A stretch of DNA of 64,000 bases, taken from positions 47,326 to 111,325 of the forward strand of contig CAYLOT010000005.1 in the NCBI GenBank assembly GCA_964385405.1, read 5' to 3'. The position numbers and the translations under genes are program-made. Positions 7,202 through 17,000 of this stretch are shown here, piece by piece. Positions within the stretch are counted from its first letter, which is position 1. Each line of letters starts with the position of its first letter. The DNA comes from CAIZGX01 sp964385405. GTDB taxonomy: Bacteria > Bacteroidota > Bacteroidia > Flavobacteriales_D > Sanyastnellaceae. The notes beneath the pieces are model-generated. The model did not search any database, was not told the DNA's origin, and worked only from the letters and a program-made list of their open reading frames with translations.

Positions 7202-9618
7202 AAATCATAAATAATTCCAAAAGCAGGAATAATGCTTCCATTCACATTCGGAATGAGAATCGGAATTCCGTTGCTTCCATCTGCACGCAAGGCTTGTCCG
7301 TCAGTAGTGGCGAAACCACTGTTGTCGGCATTGCGTTGGAACGAATAAAGGTCTTGGCTGTAGCTCTTCGCGTTGGTGGCGTTTTGAATGTCTATGAAGA
7401 AGTCAAGTGAGGATTTCTTGAAGTTTATCTTCTTGTCGATACGAATATCTAACTGGTTGAAGACCGGCAAGCGCTGACTGTTCAGCTGCGTAAAATCGAA
7501 CGATCCTGTTCCAAGCGTTACATAATTCAATTGCGAAGAGGTCATGTCGTAAGGCGTGTAAGGCGCGCCACCTGCAAGTCTGTACTTGACACCAAGTTCA
7601 TATCCGTTCTTGAATTTCTTTCCGAAAATAACAGAAAGCAAATGTCTGTTGTCCCATGCTGAAGGTGCGTAGGTTCCATTCGCTCCAGTGAATTCACTTT
7701 TGAAGAAGGTGTAGGAAGCGGTTAAGAAATAGGACTTCGTGAATTTTTGTTGAAGGAATAATTCGAATCCATACGCACGTCCTTCCCCACTAGAAGTTAC
7801 AGCTTCATTTCCAATTGCGCCATAGACAGAACCTTGGTTAGCAAGTGAAACACCGGTGATTACTGAAACCGGATAATTGCTGTATTGCTTGTAGAATCCT
7901 TCAGCCGTGATTCTTAAACTGTTCTTTGGAAGGAACTCAAATCCGTATACGTAGTGATCGCACAAGATGTAGTCGCTATCGCGATTGACTGATCTTCCGT
8001 CTTGCTTGAATCCAAGCACAGTGTATACCGGTAGCTTCGCATATCTTCCAACAGAAGCATTCATGTTCCACTTTTCGTTGATAGCAAATGATGCCGCTAT
8101 ACGCGGAGAGAGCGCGTTTAACGGATTGTTTCCAGTTGTGGTGAATGTGTTCATGTCGGTGCGAATTCCGCCCGTTAATGAAAGCCTTTCGCCAAACATC
8201 TTTTTATTTATTGAAACAAATGCACCGTAACGTGCGAAGTCGATGGCGTTATAGAATGAAAGATTGATTTGCGGAACAATAACAGCCCCTGTGCTATCTG
8301 AAATGGCGGGAGCAAGTCGCGTGAAGAAATCGTTGTTGTATTTCACATATTGTGCAGACAATCCGTAGATTATTTTCCAATCGCCGAAGAACTTATTTAC
8401 TTCCCAACGCAACTTGTTTTCGATTTCTTGGCTAATACTTTTCAAGGTTCTACGCGACTCGTTTTCTACGTCGTTGTCTTCGAAACGATCGAGTCTATTT
8501 TCGAACATGTTTCGACTTAAACTTAAATTGTAGTAACCATTATCGAGGGTGTGTTTCAGCGTGAAACCAACGGTATAGTTCCATTGATTGATATTCGGAT
8601 TCGAACGGATGATGTATTCTTTCGTTGGATCTGATGTCTTTGGAACGGCAAATGAGAATTCATCGATTGCACCCAAACCGATTGCTGTTAACGTGTTTTT
8701 CTTGTTGAGTTGTGTGTTGATTTTGTATTGAAAATCCCAGTAGTTCGGACGAATCGGAAGATCGATTAGCGCGAAGAAATACTGCAAGTATGAACGTCGA
8801 ACCGAAGCTAAGAATGTGGTATTCTTTCCAATAGGACCTTCTAGCGTGCCCGCCACTTCTGTGCTTGAGACACGACCGTTTCCTTTAATGTGTTGTGCGT
8901 TTCCGTTTCTCTGTTTGAATTGTAGAACAGAAGAAAGGGCGTTGTCGTATTTCGCATTGAAGCTACTGCTATTCAGGGTAGCCGTTTCAATGAAGCTTAC
9001 GTTAATAATTCCTTGTGGTCCTCCGGATGATCCTTGCGTGCTGAAGTGGTTGATTTGTGGAACTTCAATTCCATCTAAATAATAAACGTTTTCACTAGGC
9101 GCTCCTCCACGAATAAGTAAGTCGTTTCTTTCTCCGGCACCGGATAAACCACCAACACCAGGAAGCGCTTGAATTACTCTTGAGATGTCGAAATTTCCAC
9201 CCGGATTGCTTCTAATTTCTTCTGCAGTAAGGCTTTGCACGCTAAGTGGCGTCTCTGTTGCTTTTCCGTAGGTGTAACGTTTAATCTCGAGCGTGTTTAA
9301 TTGCTCGCTACTTCGTTCCAATTCAACAGTGAACGTATTTGTATTTCCATTTGTAACAACTACATTAAACAGATTGGTTGGAAGGAAATTCAACAAAGAA
9401 ATTTTCACGTTGTAGGTTCCCGGTTGAATTTTTTCAATGAAAAATTTTCCATCTACATCGGAAACAGCGCCCAACGAGGTGTTTTCTAACACAATGGTGG
9501 CGCCGACTAGCGGAGTTTGGGCATTTTTGTCAATGACTACACCAGAGATACTTCCGTTTTGTGCGGAAACAATAGAACAGGCAATGATTGCAATGAAAAT
9601 GAAGAGAGAACGCAACAT
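7198..9618 (-). CDS. TonB-dependent outer-membrane receptor with carboxypeptidase-regulatory-like N-terminus
   Basis: 806 residues: signal peptide (about 1-19), a beta-sandwich regulatory-like domain (about 22-105, GSISGVVIDKNAQTPLVGAT), a plug domain (about 120-230, with GGAPSENVYYLDGIEVP) and a beta-barrel ending in an aromatic residue (IIYDF). It is an outer-membrane importer energised by TonB-ExbBD. There is no SusD-like partner next to it, so it is a stand-alone receptor and not part of a polysaccharide utilisation locus. The ligand is unknown. Its stop TAA overlaps the stop of the E1 gene. Confidence 0.9.
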   Translation of the reverse strand: MLRSLFIFIAIIACSIVSAQNGSISGVVIDKNAQTPLVGATIVLENTSLGAVSDVDGKFFIEKIQPGTYNVKISLLNFLPTNLFNVVVTNGNTNTFTVELERSSEQLNTLEIKRYTYGKATETPLSVQSLTAEEIRSNPGGNFDISRVIQALPGVGGLSGAGERNDLLIRGGAPSENVYYLDGIEVPQINHFSTQGSSGGPQGIINVSFIETATLNSSSFNAKYDNALSSVLQFKQRNGNAQHIKGNGRVSSTEVAGTLEGPIGKNTTFLASVRRSYLQYFFALIDLPIRPNYWDFQYKINTQLNKKNTLTAIGLGAIDEFSFAVPKTSDPTKEYIIRSNPNINQWNYTVGFTLKHTLDNGYYNLSLSRNMFENRLDRFEDNDVENESRRTLKSISQEIENKLRWEVNKFFGDWKIIYGLSAQYVKYNNDFFTRLAPAISDSTGAVIVPQINLSFYNAIDFARYGAFVSINKKMFGERLSLTGGIRTDMNTFTTTGNNPLNALSPRIAASFAINEKWNMNASVGRYAKLPVYTVLGFKQDGRSVNRDSDYILCDHYVYGFEFLPKNSLRITAEGFYKQYSNYPVSVITGVSLANQGSVYGAIGNEAVTSSGEGRAYGFELFLQQKFTKSYFLTASYTFFKSEFTGANGTYAPSAWDNRHLLSVIFGKKFKNGYELGVKYRLAGGAPYTPYDMTSSQLNYVTLGTGSFDFTQLNSQRLPVFNQLDIRIDKKINFKKSSLDFFIDIQNATNAKSYSQDLYSFQRNADNSGFATTDGQALRADGSNGIPILIPNVNGSIIPAFGIIYDF

Positions 9619-9663
9619 GATTTTCCTAAGTTTATTTTGAAAACAAAGGAAATACAGATTTGT

Positions 9664-10410
9664 TTATCCGCGAACGAATAACCAACCAATGCCTTTTCCA
9701 ATACCAACGAAAAGGTATCCGAGTGGACCGAGCTTTTGTTTCTGATTTACGCTAACAGTAAGGGTTGAGAAGCGAACGTCGTGTTCCATCTTAATCATTT
9801 GTCCGCGGAGCTGATCTATCTCAGTGTTCAAACGTTCCAATTCTTTTTCCACCTTTAGCGCTGCTTCAACGTTTTCTGCTTTTGCTAATAATTCGAGGTA
9901 ACGTGTGCGAGCTTTTTCAGCATTGTCGAGACGAATTTTAATGTCGGCGTAGTTGTCTGAAACGTCTGTTGTTGAAACACTCTTGCTCGTAAGTTTTCCT
10001 AATTTCGATACTTGAGCAATGGTTCCATCTAACTTTTCAGATTCAATGCGAATGGTAATTCGGTAGTTGCTTTTGCTGACCACATAACCTTTTTGTTCTG
10101 CTGCAATGCGTGTGATTTGCGAGATAGTGGTATCAGAATTTTTAACGGTTATTCCCATGTTCGCGTTGTACACCAACATTTTCGGACCGCTGTATTCCGT
10201 TTTTGAATTAAAGTCGCTATAGCTTTTTCTTTCTTCAGAATCTAGTTTGCCATTGGCATTGGCGTATAGAGCGTCAGCCTGGACTTCAAACGCTCCATTG
10301 GTATTGTTATCGTAATCATATGCCGCTGATTTTTCGTAGGCGCAAGAAGTGAGAAAAGTCGAAGCAAATAGAACGGTTGCAAACAGGAAGGGAATACTCG
10401 TTAAACGCAT
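9664..10410 (-). CDS. DUF4349 domain lipoprotein
   Basis: 248 residues with a lipoprotein signal (LTSC lipobox at about residue 23), then a DUF4349 domain: YNANMGITVKNSDTTISQI, the KSVSTTDVSDNYADIKIRL motif, a predicted coiled coil with KVEKELERLNTEIDQLRGQM, and a hydrophobic C-terminal stretch ending WLFVRG. Members are envelope lipoproteins of unknown function. Its promoter overlaps that of the divergent dehydrogenase operon. Confidence 0.82.
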   Translation of the reverse strand: MRLTSIPFLFATVLFASTFLTSCAYEKSAAYDYDNNTNGAFEVQADALYANANGKLDSEERKSYSDFNSKTEYSGPKMLVYNANMGITVKNSDTTISQITRIAAEQKGYVVSKSNYRITIRIESEKLDGTIAQVSKLGKLTSKSVSTTDVSDNYADIKIRLDNAEKARTRYLELLAKAENVEAALKVEKELERLNTEIDQLRGQMIKMEHDVRFSTLTVSVNQKQKLGPLGYLFVGIGKGIGWLFVRG

Positions 10411-10419
10411 GTTTTGTGT

Positions 10420-10441
10420 TAGTTTTGTGAAGTCAAAATTA
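10420..10441. promoter_or_regulatory. Overlapping divergent promoters
   Basis: TAGTTTTG on the plus strand (10420-10427) serves the dehydrogenase operon and TAATTTTG on the minus strand (10434-10441) serves the DUF4349 gene. The boxes are 6 nt apart in a 39-nt intergenic space, so each start site falls on or next to the other box. Confidence 0.6.
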
Positions 10442-10449
10442 ACAAGAGA

Positions 10450-11685
10450 ATGAAGGATTTATTATCGAAGTACGAAAATAAGAAACCGGAAGTCGTTTTT
10501 GAATGGAACGATCCGTTTACAGAAGCGCAGGGGTGGGTAGTTATAAATTCATTGCGTGGTGGTGCTGCAGGTGGTGGAACCCGCATGAGAGCTGGCTTAG
10601 ATAAGCACGAGGTGTTGTCTCTTGCTAAAACAATGGAAGTGAAATTCACGGTAAGCGGACCGCAAATTGGCGGTGCGAAGAGTGGAATTAATTTTAATCC
10701 GGCCGATCCTCGAAAGAAAGAAGTTCTTCAACGATGGTATGCTGCGGTTACACCGTTACTGAAACATTACTACGGAACAGGTGGTGATTTGAATGTAGAC
10801 GAGATTCACGAGGTTATACCTATGACTGAAGAATGCGGTGTTTGGCATCCGCAAGAAGGTGTATTCAATGGGCATTTCATGCCAACGGAAGCTCAGAAGG
10901 TTAAGCGCATTGGAAATTTGAGAAGAGGAGTAGTGAGCATCATTGAAGACGAGAAGTTTTCTCCAGATGTGAACATGAAATTTAAAGTAGCCGACATGAT
11001 TACGGGTTATGGAGTTGCTGAAAGTGTTCGTCATTTTTTCGAAATATGGAAAAACGAAAAGAGCCTTGTAGGCAAGAAGGTGATCGTTCAAGGTTGGGGA
11101 AATGTAGGTGCGGCTGCTGCTTTTTACATGAGCCAAGCTGGCGCTTCAGTTGTTGGAATTATAGACAGAAATGGCGGATTGATTAACGAAAACGGCTTGT
11201 CATTTGAAGAGATTCGCACGTTGTTTTTGAATCGTGTGAACAACACGTTGGTTGCTGAAGGCATGCTTTCGTTCGAAGAAATCAATGCGAAGATCTGGGA
11301 TCTTCAAGCCGATGTATTTCTTCCGTGCGCAGCTTCACGCTTGGTGAGTCAAGAGCAAGCAGAGCGCATGCACAAGGCAGGCGTTTCGGTTATTGCCTGT
11401 GGAGCGAATGTTCCGTTTGCGGATCAGCAAATTTTTTACGGACCTATTTCAGAATGGTGCGATGCGCATTTCAGTGTTGTTCCAGACTTCATTGCGAACT
11501 GCGGAATGGCAAGAGTATTTGCTTATTTGATGAGCGATGCTGAGGTAGACATTTCTGATGAAGGAATTTTTTCTGACACATCAAAAATTATTCGCGATGC
11601 GCTGAAGAATGTTCATCAACAAGGAAGAGAAGAGCAATTCGTTTCGAAGCATGCTTTTGAAATTGCATTAAAAAAATTAGTTTAA
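10450..11685 (+). CDS. Glu/Leu/Phe/Val dehydrogenase family enzyme
   Basis: 411 residues. The N-terminal dimerisation and substrate domain shows GGGTRMRAGLDKHEV and the catalytic-lysine region QIGGAKSGINF; the Rossmann domain shows VQGWGNVGAAAAFYM followed by IDRNGG. The family interconverts an L-amino acid and its 2-oxoacid with NAD(P). Sequence alone does not separate glutamate from leucine or phenylalanine dehydrogenase. First gene of an operon with exbB, exbD and nhaD: exbB starts 1 nt after its stop. Confidence 0.88.
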   Translation: MKDLLSKYENKKPEVVFEWNDPFTEAQGWVVINSLRGGAAGGGTRMRAGLDKHEVLSLAKTMEVKFTVSGPQIGGAKSGINFNPADPRKKEVLQRWYAAVTPLLKHYYGTGGDLNVDEIHEVIPMTEECGVWHPQEGVFNGHFMPTEAQKVKRIGNLRRGVVSIIEDEKFSPDVNMKFKVADMITGYGVAESVRHFFEIWKNEKSLVGKKVIVQGWGNVGAAAAFYMSQAGASVVGIIDRNGGLINENGLSFEEIRTLFLNRVNNTLVAEGMLSFEEINAKIWDLQADVFLPCAASRLVSQEQAERMHKAGVSVIACGANVPFADQQIFYGPISEWCDAHFSVVPDFIANCGMARVFAYLMSDAEVDISDEGIFSDTSKIIRDALKNVHQQGREEQFVSKHAFEIALKKLV

Positions 11686-11686
11686 G

Positions 11687-12343
11687 ATGATCTATTTACA
11701 AGCCGCACCGGAAGGAGCAACCTATGAGAAATCGTTGGATTTAATTGGACTTATCTTCAAGGGAGGATGGGTAATGATACCGCTCTTGCTTCTCTCTATT
11801 TTAACGATTGTTATTGTAATTGAACGCTACCTTTTTTTGGGAAAACAGGGTGTGGGGAAGAAGAACAATTTCGAAGGGTTTTTAGCGGCTTTAAAAGTTG
11901 GAAACAACAAAGAAGCCATGCGTTTGTGTGAGGAAGACAATGCCGCATGGTCACGCATTTTCCAATATGCAGCGCTAACCGAAATCTCTGGTGACGAGCA
12001 GGAGAAATTAATGGAGCAAGCTGCAAATGTTGAAGTGGCTTATTTAGAAAGAAGATTGAACGTATTATCTATTGTTGCAGGAGTAGCGCCATTGTTGGGA
12101 TTCATAGGAACCATTGCGGGAGTAATTACAATCTTCTTTGATATTTCAACCACAGCAGATATTAGTATCGGAGTAATTTCGGAAGGTCTTTACCAGAAGA
12201 TGGTTTCTTCTGCAGCTGGATTGGTGGTTGGAATTATTGCCTTCGTGTTTTATCAGTTGCTTCAAAATTCTGTAGATAAGTTTGTTGCACAAATGGAGGA
12301 GTATTCTCTTCAACTTAAAACATTATTCCTTCAAGGAAAATGA
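11687..12343 (+). CDS. exbB: MotA/TolQ/ExbB proton channel family protein
   Basis: 218 residues with three membrane segments (about 22-44, 120-145 and 160-185), the conserved GVAPLLGFIGTIAGVI motif and the KMVSSAAGLVVGIIAF motif of the ExbB/TolQ family. With ExbD it forms the proton channel that energises TonB or Tol-type machines. Stop and next start overlap as ATGA, so translation with ExbD is probably coupled. Confidence 0.9.
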   Translation: MIYLQAAPEGATYEKSLDLIGLIFKGGWVMIPLLLLSILTIVIVIERYLFLGKQGVGKKNNFEGFLAALKVGNNKEAMRLCEEDNAAWSRIFQYAALTEISGDEQEKLMEQAANVEVAYLERRLNVLSIVAGVAPLLGFIGTIAGVITIFFDISTTADISIGVISEGLYQKMVSSAAGLVVGIIAFVFYQLLQNSVDKFVAQMEEYSLQLKTLFLQGK

Positions 12344-12747
12344 ATATAAAAAGAAGAAAGAAAAGAGGTGCTGTTGTAAACACGCATGCGCTGAACGACA
12401 TTATGTTCTTCTTGCTTTTGTTTTTTCTTATTCTTTCTACGTTGGCGAATCCGAATGTGATTAAAGTGCTTTTGCCTGAAGCTGGCGAGACGCAGCAACG
12501 TGAACCGAAGAAGTCTTTACAATTGGCCGTAGATGAATATCACGTTTATTATCTCGACGGTGAAAAAATGAGTGTTGAGCAATTGGGTCAGCGATTGGAA
12601 TACATTGGAAAAACTTTCCCGGAGAGCACTTGTTCCATTTCAATGGATCGGAATTTACCTGTTCAAGATTTGGTGGAAGTGATGCAGTTGGGCGCGAAGA
12701 GCGACATTCGCATGTATTTGAAAACAACGAAAGAGGAAGGACAATGA
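12340..12747 (+). CDS. exbD: Biopolymer transporter ExbD/TolR
   Basis: 135 residues: basic N-terminus, one membrane helix starting near residue 21, and a periplasmic domain. The membrane aspartate that carries protons is present in HALNDIMFFLLLFF. Works with the ExbB encoded just upstream. No tonB or second exbD follows, which is unlike many Bacteroidota exbB-exbD-exbD-tonB groups; instead the stop overlaps the nhaD start (ATGA). Confidence 0.9.
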   Translation: MNIKRRKKRGAVVNTHALNDIMFFLLLFFLILSTLANPNVIKVLLPEAGETQQREPKKSLQLAVDEYHVYYLDGEKMSVEQLGQRLEYIGKTFPESTCSISMDRNLPVQDLVEVMQLGAKSDIRMYLKTTKEEGQ

Positions 12748-14048
12748 TAACGGCTATTCTAGTAGTTTTCGTTTTGGCTTATGTGTGTATTGCAGCGGAG
12801 CATGCCGTTAAAATCGATAAAGCAGCTACGGCCCTTATTGCAGGCGTTTTGTGTTGGACGTTTTTAGTGCTTGCTCCAACTGGAATTTCACACGAAGTGT
12901 TGGAAGGAAGACTGGGTCATCACATTGAAGAGATTTCCGGAATCTTGTTGTTTTTGATGGGTGCTATGACCATTGTTGAAATTATTGACGCGCACAACGG
13001 ATTCTCAATTATTACAGATCGCATTTCAACTCAGAGTCAGGTTAAATTGCTTTGGATTATTTCTTTGCTTTCGTTCTTTTTGTCTGCTGCGTTAGACAAT
13101 TTAACAACCGCCATTGTTATGGTGAGTTTAGCACGAAAGCTAATTAGCAATCAAAAGTCGCGATGGTTTTTTACAGGTGTCATTGTCATTGCAGCGAACG
13201 CAGGAGGTGCGTGGAGTCCAATTGGAGATGTGACGACAACAATGCTATGGATAGGTGGTCAACTCACTACAGGTCCTGTCATTTCAGAACTTTTTCTTCC
13301 GAGTTTAGTCAGTCTTTTAGTCCCAGTAATTGTTTTATCGTTTGTGTTGAAGGGAAACTTGGAGCGACCTGATTCAAACGAAACAACGACGAGTGATTTA
13401 GCTCGTTCAAAGCAAATGATCGTATTTGTTTTGGGATTAGGTGGATTGTTATTCGTTCCAGTTTTCAAGACGCTCACGCACTTGCCCCCGTTCATGGGAA
13501 TGATGATTTCGGTGGGAGTGCTTTGGCTCGTTACAGATCTTATGAACGGAAGAAAAATGGATTCCGATAAGGCGAAGTATTCTGCGTTGAGTGCTTTGCG
13601 AAAAATTGATATGCCTTCTGTTCTTTTCTTTTTGGGAATTTTACTTTCAGTGAGTGCGTTGCAAGAGGCTGGACATCTGACTCAGCTTTCTTTTTGGTTG
13701 AAAGATCAGCTTAACAATTCCTATGCGATAAATATTGCGATAGGTGTTCTATCTGCGGTAGTAGACAATGTTCCGCTGGTTGCTGCAAGTATTGGAATGT
13801 ATCCGGTTGAAGCAGCGGGCACAGCTGATGTTTGGGCTTCGCACTTCGTTCAAGACGGAACGTTTTGGCATTTCTTGGCCTACACTGCAGGCACCGGCGG
13901 CAGTATGCTAATCATAGGATCTGCCGCAGGTGTTGCTGCAATGGGGCTAGAGAAGATGTCGTTCACCTGGTATTTGAAAAACATTTCACTTTGGGCCCTA
14001 CTCGGTTTCTTTAGTGGCGCAGGAGTTTATATTCTCATGCACCTCTAA
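12744..14048 (+). CDS. nhaD: NhaD-type sodium/proton antiporter
   Basis: 434 residues with about 12 membrane segments. Family landmarks are the HHIEEISGILLFLMGAMTIVE segment near the N-terminus, SAALDNLTTAIVMVSL, GGAWSPIGDVTTTMLWI and a second inverted-repeat motif SAVVDNVPLVAAS. It exchanges sodium or lithium for protons at the inner membrane. The ATG at 12744 is chosen for its ATGA overlap with exbD and because the longer in-frame reading starts inside exbD. Its stop abuts the stop of the convergent T9SS gene without a spare base. Confidence 0.9.
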   Translation: MITAILVVFVLAYVCIAAEHAVKIDKAATALIAGVLCWTFLVLAPTGISHEVLEGRLGHHIEEISGILLFLMGAMTIVEIIDAHNGFSIITDRISTQSQVKLLWIISLLSFFLSAALDNLTTAIVMVSLARKLISNQKSRWFFTGVIVIAANAGGAWSPIGDVTTTMLWIGGQLTTGPVISELFLPSLVSLLVPVIVLSFVLKGNLERPDSNETTTSDLARSKQMIVFVLGLGGLLFVPVFKTLTHLPPFMGMMISVGVLWLVTDLMNGRKMDSDKAKYSALSALRKIDMPSVLFFLGILLSVSALQEAGHLTQLSFWLKDQLNNSYAINIAIGVLSAVVDNVPLVAASIGMYPVEAAGTADVWASHFVQDGTFWHFLAYTAGTGGSMLIIGSAAGVAAMGLEKMSFTWYLKNISLWALLGFFSGAGVYILMHL

Positions 14049-17000
14049 TTAGTTTTCAATTACGAATTTTTCAGTTTTCGTCTTTCCATCTTCCAATACA
14101 AATTGCAACAAGTAAATTCCGCTTGGAAAAATTACATCGAACGAAATTTCAGAGCATTGTTGCTCCAGTCCTTCGTCAATCACACTTCCTGAAGTCGAGA
14201 GAATTTTCCATTTTACACTTTTATTTTTCCTGTCGAGTTTCAATTTGAATTCGCCATTGTTGATGGAAGGAATAATTTTTTCCGAATGAACATTCAATTG
14301 CTTATTGTCGGAAAAGCAGGTGAAGAACATGACTTCTTGCGGACCGAGAATATCAATTCCAAATGGAAAATTTGAATTGCTTAAACTCGTGAAGATTGAA
14401 TCGCTCACGTTCGAAGTTAACGCTGTTGTGTTATTCAATTCAGCCGCTGTTAGGGCTTTCCAATAGAGTAGCTCTTCCAATTCTTCTCCTTCGATGTTGC
14501 AAGTGTTCAGTTGATCTAGAATGGCGTGACACAAGTTTGAATTTCCCAAAGAGCGGAAGAGTTGTGCTTTAGAAAGTTCAATCCAGAATTGTGAATGGAA
14601 AGAGGAATCACTCACGGTGCTGTCTGTGCAGGCGTTCAAGGAATTCACATATCGTTGTACAGCAATTTCGAACGATTCAGAATTGTTTTCTGGAATTATT
14701 TCTCCGCGAAGAACAAGTTCTTCAATCATCTTTTTCATCATACCTATTCCCCAATTAGAAAGTGAACGAATCTCGCTGTTGCTTCTGTCCAATGGTGAAG
14801 TGAGAATTTCATGGAAGAGTTTAACGGATCGTTTTCCTTCGAACGAACTATCTGTTGCGTAAGCCAATGTTGCCGCCAACGAGAGTGCAGAATCTAACGG
14901 CATTTGTCCATATTCTGTGGTAGAAATCAAAGGCAAATCGGAAAGTGTTTTTTGTTGCGAGTTCATCTGTGTGATTGATTTAGTTGGACTAAGTGTTCCG
15001 ATGGCTGAAGGACATAGCGTAGATACAGCGACAGATGGACTAAGCATAATTGGACAGAGATTTCCGTTTGAACACGCATTCGAAGTGAACAGAGAAATAC
15101 CTGAGCTCCCCGATGCAATAGGAAGCCATTCGTTTTGAGCGCTTGCTAATGCAATAGGTGCGCAGCTTGCAGAGGTTATGGTTGCAATGTTTCCACAAAG
15201 ATTGCAATCGCTGGCGCCATTGAAAGCATTGAATCCTTTGTTCAATAAAGGGGTTGCGCTATGATAGAAATGAACATGCTCATCGTTCAATTCGAAAAGA
15301 TTGTATCCGCCTGCACTGCTCGAGGACATGTTTAATACACACCCTTTTCCAATCTCAAGGGCAGTTCCGTTCTGCGAAAATTCAGAACAGCGAATGGTAA
15401 AGACGCCTCCTTTCTTTTGTGCGGCGATTCCGTTGTTATTGAAGGTGCAAGAGGTTAATCCGATTTCAATCAGACTATAATCTGAAAGTGCAACGGTGTT
15501 GTTTTCGAATGCTGAATTTTTGATTTTACTCAGTGACTTCAAATGTTCAGAGAACAGATTTGATGCATTGAATAGACATTCTTCGAAATTGTAGTTTCCA
15601 TAGTGAATACTAATTGCACTGTTGTTAGTGAAATCTGAATTTACTGCTGAGAGTTTTCCATAGTTGCTTTTTATTCTGCAATTGTTGGAAGAAGAGTTTA
15701 AGAAGGAAAGACTGTTATAGTCGACTTGACACAATGCATTTTCATCTCCGATGATTTCTATCTTGTTTAAGAGCAGTCGTTGGTAAGAAAGAAGCGTTGC
15801 GTTTTCTTCAAGTTCGATTTTTCCGTTTTCAAATCGAATGTAATTGGCAGTTCCCGATTCGTTGAACATAGCGCCTTCATGAATGCGTAACAGTGTGTTT
15901 TCAGAATCAAATCCTTCAACATTCATTCGACTTCCCGAAGCGAAGATTACATCTGTTTCATTCCATGCGGAATACACGTCGAAGCCTCCAAGAATGGCTT
16001 CAACATTGAAATCGGATTGTGCGGTTAGGTGAATTTGTCCACCACGAAATTCAATGGAAGCGTCTGTGTTATTCAAGACTACTTCTCCCGAAGAGAAAAC
16101 GATTTTCCCTCCAGGAAGAAGTACAACTTTACCTTCCACTTGAAGTGTACCGCCCAGTAGGTTTAGGGTGGAATTGTTTTCGAGAATGAGCTGTCCATTC
16201 GGATGAATGAATAACGTTCCATTACTCTGAAGATTAATGGTTGTTGTCTCTTGAACATTCAAAGAGGCGTTTACGGTTCCCGTTTCATCGCCGATGTAGA
16301 GAGAACCTCCTTCACGAATAACAATGCTTCCTTGGCCGCAGTCATTACCTGTTTCAATGATTACTTCATCCCCTGGAAAGACAAGGCTATTCAGGGAAGA
16401 ATGACTTTCTCCCAATGCACCAATGCTTATCACGGTGTTGTTTTCAATAATGGTTGAAGGAAGGACTTGTAAACCGGAATTTCCAAAGTTGAAGTTCGAT
16501 CCGTTTTCCACATTCATTCTGAAAACCGAATGTCCATTCGGTAATTCATCGGCAAATACTTCTTCAGCAATGAAAGCCAAATTTCCGTAGTTGATTCCTG
16601 AGTGTGGTTGGTTGTTTCCTGAAGGGGCATACCAATTATCGAAAAGAATTTCTTCTTCATTTATTGCAGTAAAAGGTTCGTTAACATTGCAATGTAGCGC
16701 ACTGGTTGTTGGAACGAAGTTGTGATACAATTCGAATTGATCGGTATTGATTGTGCCACACGCGCTGTTGAACGCAGCGGTTTCGTTAATCGCGTCTACA
16801 AACTCTTTGATGGAAGAAGAATAGCCTCCGCATGAATAGTCGAACGGAAGTGCATTCACTGAAACCAATGGTCTAGCGCTATACTGCGAAATGGAAATGC
16901 TTAAAAAATCGAGGTCTACTTCAGTGAGTTTTAAGTCGGCAACAACTCTGTGCGTGCTGGTATTTTCAACATAGTCGTTCGAACCGGGTAGCGGAAAAAA

